In this document: positions 25,487-26,380 of the stretch, piece by piece
Numbering within the stretch: position 1 is the stretch's first letter
Layout of the letters: every line of letters begins with the position of its first letter
From: Chara braunii
Taxonomy: Eukaryota > Streptophyta > Charophyceae > Charales > Characeae
Assembly: GCA_003427395.1 (NCBI GenBank)
Contig: BFEA01000141.1
Span: forward strand, 595,676 to 622,055
Length of the DNA: 26,380 nucleotides
Direction: 5' to 3'
Notes under the pieces: model-generated
Database searches by the model: none
Told to the model about the DNA's origin: nothing
What the model saw: only the letters and a program-made list of their open reading frames with translations
Translations under genes and position numbers: made by a program

Positions 25487-25842
25487 CTGGGAAGCACTCT
25501 GCCGTAATTTCCAGTGGGAGGTCTTTGTTTTTTTTGGTTTTTTTTTGCCTTTCTTCTGTTTTCTCAGCCCATGAACTCGTAATGAACCTGTCAGGCCGCT
25601 GCCACTCAGCTTTACACTAGATAGACCACACTTCAATCCGTCTGCTAATGGGACCATGCCCCTGGGGTGTGGTCCCATTAGCAGTCCGATAGAAGCGTGG
25701 CCGATCCAGTGTGACACTGAGTGGCAGCGGCCAGACAGGTTTATTACGAATTTCTGGGCTGAGAAAGCAGGAGAAAGGCCACAAAAAAAAAAAAAAACAG
25801 AGACCTCCCACCGGAAGTCACCGCAGAATGCTTCCCAACCGG
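25485..25842. repeat. Large inverted (foldback) repeat, arms of about 172 bp
   Basis: The left arm 25,485-25,656 and right arm 25,670-25,842 are reverse complements at roughly 80-85 percent by eye, with a perfect 15-bp innermost match (CTGCTAATGGGACCA) and a 13-base loop. Shared blocks from outside in include TGGGAAGCA-TCTGC, GTGGGAGGTCT, a T run, TTTCTCAGCCCA, CCTGTC-GGCCGCTGCCACTCAG and the loop-proximal arm. A related partial copy of the centre (TTGCTAGTGGGACCATG) lies at 25,984. No coding potential. This could be a nonautonomous foldback/MITE-like transposon or a hairpin RNA precursor. Confidence 0.8.
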
Positions 25843-26380
25843 ATTTGGGTCACTCAACTACCACACAAACTCTTTTTTTCTTTTGTTTTTTGCCTCAGCT
25901 GGTGCTTGAGGTGCTGATAAGAGCAGACACCGGAGCAGGCGTGCTTACCCTTCCTTTCCCCAACCCCCACCCTTATCCTATCCGGTTGCTAGTGGGACCA
26001 TGTTTCTGGTGCTTGTCACTGCTGTCTGGTCGAAATTGCCCTCGATACTGGTAGGGTGATGGTCCTGAGTGCTGGTCACACTGAGGTAGGATAGTAGGGA
26101 CAGGGGATGTGCTGGGAGTATTAACGTGGGGATGGGTAGGGTAGGTGGCCTATCCCTGTTGCAACCAGCAATCACCACGAGTCTGGTCCTTGGCCTCTAG
26201 AACACCTTAGGCTTTCAAAAAAAAAACAAAAAACAAAGAATGGATCTTCTGCTAGAACGTGGAATAATACACCGCCATAAGATTGTCTTTTGTGCATCTG
26301 GTGAGTAGAAGCCCTTAGGGCCACTGCACGTATTCCTAAAAAAAAAAAAACGAGAAAAAACAGAAGAAAAATGAGGAAAA
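25843..26380. other. Right edge without a recognised gene
   Basis: The segment contains poly(T) or poly(A) runs (25,873-25,890, 26,217-26,238 and 26,339-26,350), the partial copy of the foldback centre at 25,984, and otherwise G/T-rich sequence with no coding motif. Nothing further can be supported. Confidence 0.5.

Noticed and set aside
1-26380. CRISPR arrays, tRNA or rRNA genes, bacterial operons
   Set aside because: No regularly spaced identical repeats, no cloverleaf with conserved arms, no rRNA blocks and no ribosome-binding-site-led gene sets were seen; direct repeats found are LTR or minisatellite in nature.

Overview
This window looks like eukaryotic, transposon-dense DNA. No convincing host gene, rRNA, tRNA, operon or CRISPR array was found. 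Nearly all recognisable coding sequence belongs to decayed Ty3/gypsy-type LTR retrotransposons. They carry frameshifts, in-frame stops and damaged catalytic residues. Protein style (chromodomain integrases, RNase H and RT motifs, tRNA-Asp-type primer site) fits a streptophyte genome. From recalled similarity only, my best guess is a charophyte alga such as Chara braunii; this is an inference, not a database result.

Layout. (1) 213-2050, minus: gag remnant (capsid-like region, zinc knuckle) without pol. (2) 2055-5025, plus: element A, the 3' half of a chromovirus (integrase, GPF module, chromodomain, minisatellite, polypurine tract, 3' LTR). (3) 5071-about 11,300, minus: element B, which appears chimeric. 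It has a 3' LTR, polypurine tract, chromodomain, integrase, RNase H, RT, protease and zinc knuckle of one lineage, fused at about 9,350 to the protease, zinc knuckle and gag of another. Its upstream flank (11.3-12.9 kb) holds four degenerate leader repeats, a 600-base nearly C-free tract and a dense cluster of stem-loops. (4) 14,276-about 23,400, minus: element C, a long Ty3/gypsy element. In transcription order it has an LTR with TATA-like box, a tRNA-Asp-like primer binding site, gag, zinc knuckle, charged linker, protease, RT, RNase H, integrase, and an extra gag-like third ORF placed after pol behind a splice-acceptor-like site. (5) 22.4-23.9 kb: element C LTR region, with a diverged direct duplication. 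(6) 24,019-24,405, minus: an unassigned ORF. (7) 24.9-26.4 kb: noncoding DNA rich in palindromes, including a 20-bp perfect palindrome, a tandem pair of hairpins and a 360-bp foldback repeat.

A and B converge: their 3' LTRs face each other about 45 bp apart. Most in-frame stops in A and C are explained by C-to-T or G-to-A transitions (TGG to TGA, CAA/CAG to TAA/TAG). Two catalytic-site losses in C fit the same pattern. This is what decay of methylated, silenced transposons would look like. The most unusual signals are the third gag-like ORF of element C, the two-protease fusion in element B, the stem-loop cluster at 12.4-12.9 kb and the foldback repeat at 25.5-25.8 kb.
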